A DNA stretch of 64,000 nucleotides from Beta vulgaris subsp. vulgaris. Taxonomy: Eukaryota; Streptophyta; Magnoliopsida; Caryophyllales; Amaranthaceae. A model generated the notes under the pieces. It was not told the DNA's origin and searched no databases. It saw only the letters and a program-made list of their open reading frames with translations. How positions within the stretch are numbered: the stretch's first letter is position 1; each line of letters opens with the position of its first letter. Location of the stretch: assembly GCF_026745355.1 (NCBI RefSeq), contig NC_079205.1:379283-443282 (forward strand). The letters are read 5' to 3'. The position numbers were made by a program, and so were the translations under genes. Positions 61,201 through 64,000 of the stretch are shown here, piece by piece.

Positions 61201-62733
61201 AATGCACCTTCCATTCAAAGGATATCTGAGCCTCGTTAAAAATTCAAGTAAACATTATAACAAGTTCAATTAGCATAACATTTTTGTAGTTGCCGGCTAT
61301 AAGGACTTAAGGAGTCACCAAGCATCAACCATTAGCAGCACAACTTAATCCAAATCGATATATCATGCTATAAAGATTCAGAACAGGATATGGGTATGAT
61401 TATGGTAGTTATACAATTTACTCAAGCTGAAAAAACTTAAATTTAGTATATGCAACTAAAACATTACTAAAGATATAATTGGCACCAGAAATCACATACA
61501 CTTGCACTGTTGCACATATCCAGATCTTTTCAAGATAAATAAAAAACCCTTATAACAAAGCGGGGAAACAAAGGAACTTTTTACAGGAAGTCAACAGAAA
61601 ATATAGAGCAATCACATATTCACATTACTGATACCCAAAATCTTCCCCAGTCACAGAAAAGATGCACATGACAGGTAAATGAAATTAATATTCAACGTAC
61701 TTTAGCTAAGGAGATCACCAAAAAGATAATCCATCATGCAGGAAATGTCAAAATTGTAGTAGGAATGAAGATCTTACTTTACAGCTTGCTCGGTAAAATA
61801 CTTCCCAGGTTGTCTCTGCCGCAGTGTATGCAAGTCGCCTCCTGGGCAGAACTCCATAACCAAGCATGAAAATTTCTCTGTCTCGAAGTGAGTATAAAGA
61901 GTTGGCAGGAAGGGATGGTCCAGTGACTGCAAGATCTCTCTCTCTGTCTGTGCTCTGAGCAACTTTTTGCGGCTTGCAAGAGATGCCTTGTCCATAACCT
62001 TCATTGCAAAGTAACATTTAGTACCAGTTAGCTCAGACAGATAGACACTTCCGATATCCCCACATCCCAACCTCTTCAAAAGCCTGAAGTGGTTTAATCC
62101 CAAGACTCCATCTCGTGCACGGACAGCTTGGATCGCTTCCCACCTCATGTCTTGCGCTTTGTGTGGTTTGTTGACACTGCTAAAACTGCTACAAGTGCTT
62201 TCATCACTCACATCACTGCTTGTGCTAGCTCGGCATATATTACTCTTTCCACTCTCAACAAATTCAGCTCGGCCACTAGTCTTCGCACTACTACTAGTCT
62301 TCGCAATACTTCCTGTGCTATCACTAATTTTGGCGGAAGATGATCCAACTCCTTGCTCTGATATTTTCTTCTCATCCTCAGAACCACATTCTAATGATCC
62401 TCTAGTCCCGTTTGTTTGAACAGAAAGCCCGGGTGGAACTTGGTCATCATCAGCCAACAACAAACTAGAACCAAACTTATCTGCTAAACCATTGCTATAC
62501 CCCTTCTGATAAGCATGTAATGACTTCTTCTCATCCATAACATCACTGACAACTTGCTTTGGTGGAGCATTTTGCATAGATGGAGGTAACCTATTTGGGG
62601 TAATCGGGTCTGATCTGCTTGACTTATTAGTTGGCGTAGGTGAAGGTCTACGACTACTACCTTCATGAACTTGAGAACCAGTGGTTTTCCTCAGCCTATC
62701 CGGAGAAGTTCTCACACTTGATTTTGATGCCAT
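58258..62733 (-). CDS. D6PK: AGCVIII protein kinase of the D6PK clade
   Basis: Two exons, 62733-61778 and 59140-58258, join inside codon 319 (AA|G) to give 612 residues. The N-terminal 200 residues are Ser-rich and disordered. The kinase domain starts near 216: Gly loop GCGDIG (223-228), catalytic K245, E264 or E266 in helix C, YRDLKPEN with D341, and DFD (359-361) in place of DFG, the mark of plant AGCVIII kinases. An insert (about 365-450) separates it from the APE motif (E465); it holds five Cys about five residues apart (390-411) and a Lys-rich patch (420-430). In D6PK a polybasic stretch in this insert tethers the kinase to phospholipids at the plasma membrane, where it phosphorylates PIN auxin exporters. 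The C-terminus NYLEFDFF is the usual PDK1-docking end. Adjacency to the Apd1-like gene in this block supports orthology to At5g55910 or its duplicate At4g26610. The 2637-bp intron holds nothing I recognise. Confidence 0.92.
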
Positions 62734-64000
62734 TGAGTTAAAGACAGACGAAATAGAAGGACAAAATTCTGCATACCCATTACTAAACCAATAATCTCAA
62801 TCCATCAATCCCACCAGTTGCATTTCCATAATCTTCCACTTCTAAATCCATCAATCAACTCTATGTCTGAAACAAGTCAACCAGAGTATCTCAGGAATAC
62901 CATATGGTTAATTTGAGAATATATACAGAAAGTGGATCAACAAGTTACTAAATTGACACACGTATTCCCTCTAAACCCCTTTAACAAGCATAAATTCAAC
63001 ATACAAGTAATCTGACAAGAAACTATGAAATTCAAAGATCATCCTTTAGAAATCTTGTTTCTCCAATCTTGTAAAAACTAATAACTTGATAATCTGAAAC
63101 AATCATCCTTCAATTGAACATAACAACAATCAGAAAGTGCACAAACATTAATATCCAATACACGAGAGATTGAAGCAATAACAATCAAAAAAAGTACTGC
63201 ATGCAGATTAAAGCAAGATCAAAAAAATCTCAACTCCAGAAAAAAAATCAAAAGCATCAGAATCCAAGCAGAAAATTTCAAACAAAAATTGCACACATTT
63301 ACCTCAACAAACAGAAAAGAGTTCAAATCACTCCCCACAAAATAAATGGTACATTAGTATTTGTCCAAGAGCAAGACAATTTGATGAATCAGTAGAAATG
63401 CCGCCCAAGTAATGGCTCTAAGTGATCATAAAAGGACAAATTACTAGTAGATAAGAGCAAGTTGATAAAAATAAAAAGTTAAAGAGTAATCAAAAACATA
63501 AGAAAACAAAAGGGTCAATCAAAAAGCATGTATAGATCCCATCAATCACAATAGACCCACTTAAATTGATCAAAAACTTTACTGTAAGAATGGATCCAAC
63601 ACCCCTCTTAACAAAAATAAAAAATAAAAAACACCCAGATGCTAAAAATCCATGAAAATGAAAAAGGGGGAAAAACCCAACAAAACCCAGAATCATAAAA
63701 GACCAATTACAAAGAAAAAAAACCATACCTGAGTTACAAAGATCAAAACTTTAGGGTTTTTGAGCAGCAAAAAAAGGAGTTTACTAACTGTATAGAAAAG
63801 ATAAAAGAGAAGAGCTACTCAAACAAAAATCAAAGATGTGTGGAGAGAGAAAAAAAAAAGAAGTGGGAAGGCAGAGAAGAAGAAGAGGAAAGTATTGTTG
63901 ATTGTTGGTGTTAGAGAGAGTTTGGTGTTTGTGGGCTACCATCAAGAGAGAGAGTGGGAGGAGAGAGAAATGAGAAGAAAAGATGGAGTCAAAGTTAAAG
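62734..64000 (-). other. 5'UTR, 5'UTR intron and promoter-proximal DNA of the D6PK-like gene
   Basis: On the minus strand a donor AACTCAG|GTATGG (exon end 63729) and an acceptor GGGTATGCAG (exon restart 62768) define a likely 960-bp intron in the leader, 62769-63728, 35 bp before the ATG. The upstream leader to about 63960 is CT-rich (GA-rich on the plus strand), as is common for plant kinase leaders. The promoter probably lies at or beyond the window's end. Confidence 0.65.

Noticed and set aside
62128..62419. Plus-strand frames opposite the kinase N-terminus
   Set aside because: They are antisense shadows of the Ser-rich coding sequence of the D6PK-like gene.

Overview
This is nuclear DNA from a flowering plant (eudicot). 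All six genes I recognise are plant genes with many introns, AT-rich introns and GT-AG junctions, and the spaces between them are full of plant-type MITEs, tRNA-derived SINE copies and a satellite-like tandem array. The repeat style (SINEs with an 'AATGGCTTAATTG'-like box A region, MITEs ending GGGTMTGTTCT, Stowaway elements) fits Caryophyllales/Amaranthaceae, but that is only an impression; the species cannot be fixed from sequence alone. No prokaryotic, organellar or viral genes were seen.

Layout. 1-4491 (+): 3' part of a HAPLESS8-like gene with a UBZ4-type zinc finger. 5549-7115: MITEs, a minisatellite and a SINE relic. About 7650-13712 (+): a WEB-family coiled-coil gene like Arabidopsis At5g55860 (TREPH1), with a long 5'UTR intron. 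15016-15470: a 60-bp tandem repeat just before the next gene. 15584-19757 (+): a sucrase/ferredoxin-like (Apd1-type thioredoxin-like ferredoxin) gene with a C-terminal membrane anchor. 20426-33520: a 13-kb tandem array of about 40 monomers of ~324 bp, whose core is arranged as A-B dimers of ~648 bp. 33691-36244: MITEs and a G-rich block. 37194-39298 (-): a small, very acidic, probably nuclear protein. 39399-40690: a decayed partial copy of the sucrase/ferredoxin-like gene (intron 1 joined to its 3' end). 41861-46836 (-): an 11-exon SEC14-like lipid-transfer protein. 46837-58257: AT-rich intergenic DNA with a well-preserved SINE, several MITEs, a low-complexity element and a relic RNase H domain. 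58258-62733 (-): an AGCVIII kinase of the D6PK clade, with a 5'UTR intron and leader up to about 63960.

Context. From memory, the WEB-family gene, the sucrase/ferredoxin-like gene and the D6PK gene correspond to At5g55860, At5g55900 and At5g55910 on Arabidopsis chromosome 5, and a HAP8 gene (At5g56250) lies nearby. If so, this is a conserved eudicot gene block that has here been opened up by a satellite array, transposons and two extra genes. The genes do not form one pathway: they cover polar auxin transport and growth (D6PK), touch or light-linked coiled-coil proteins (WEB/TREPH1), Fe-S/redox protein (Apd1-like), phosphoinositide transfer (SEC14-like) and gametophyte function (HAP8). The most unusual things are the dimeric higher-order satellite array sitting between ordinary genes, and the partial gene duplication on its far side, which now forms the upstream region of the acidic-protein gene.
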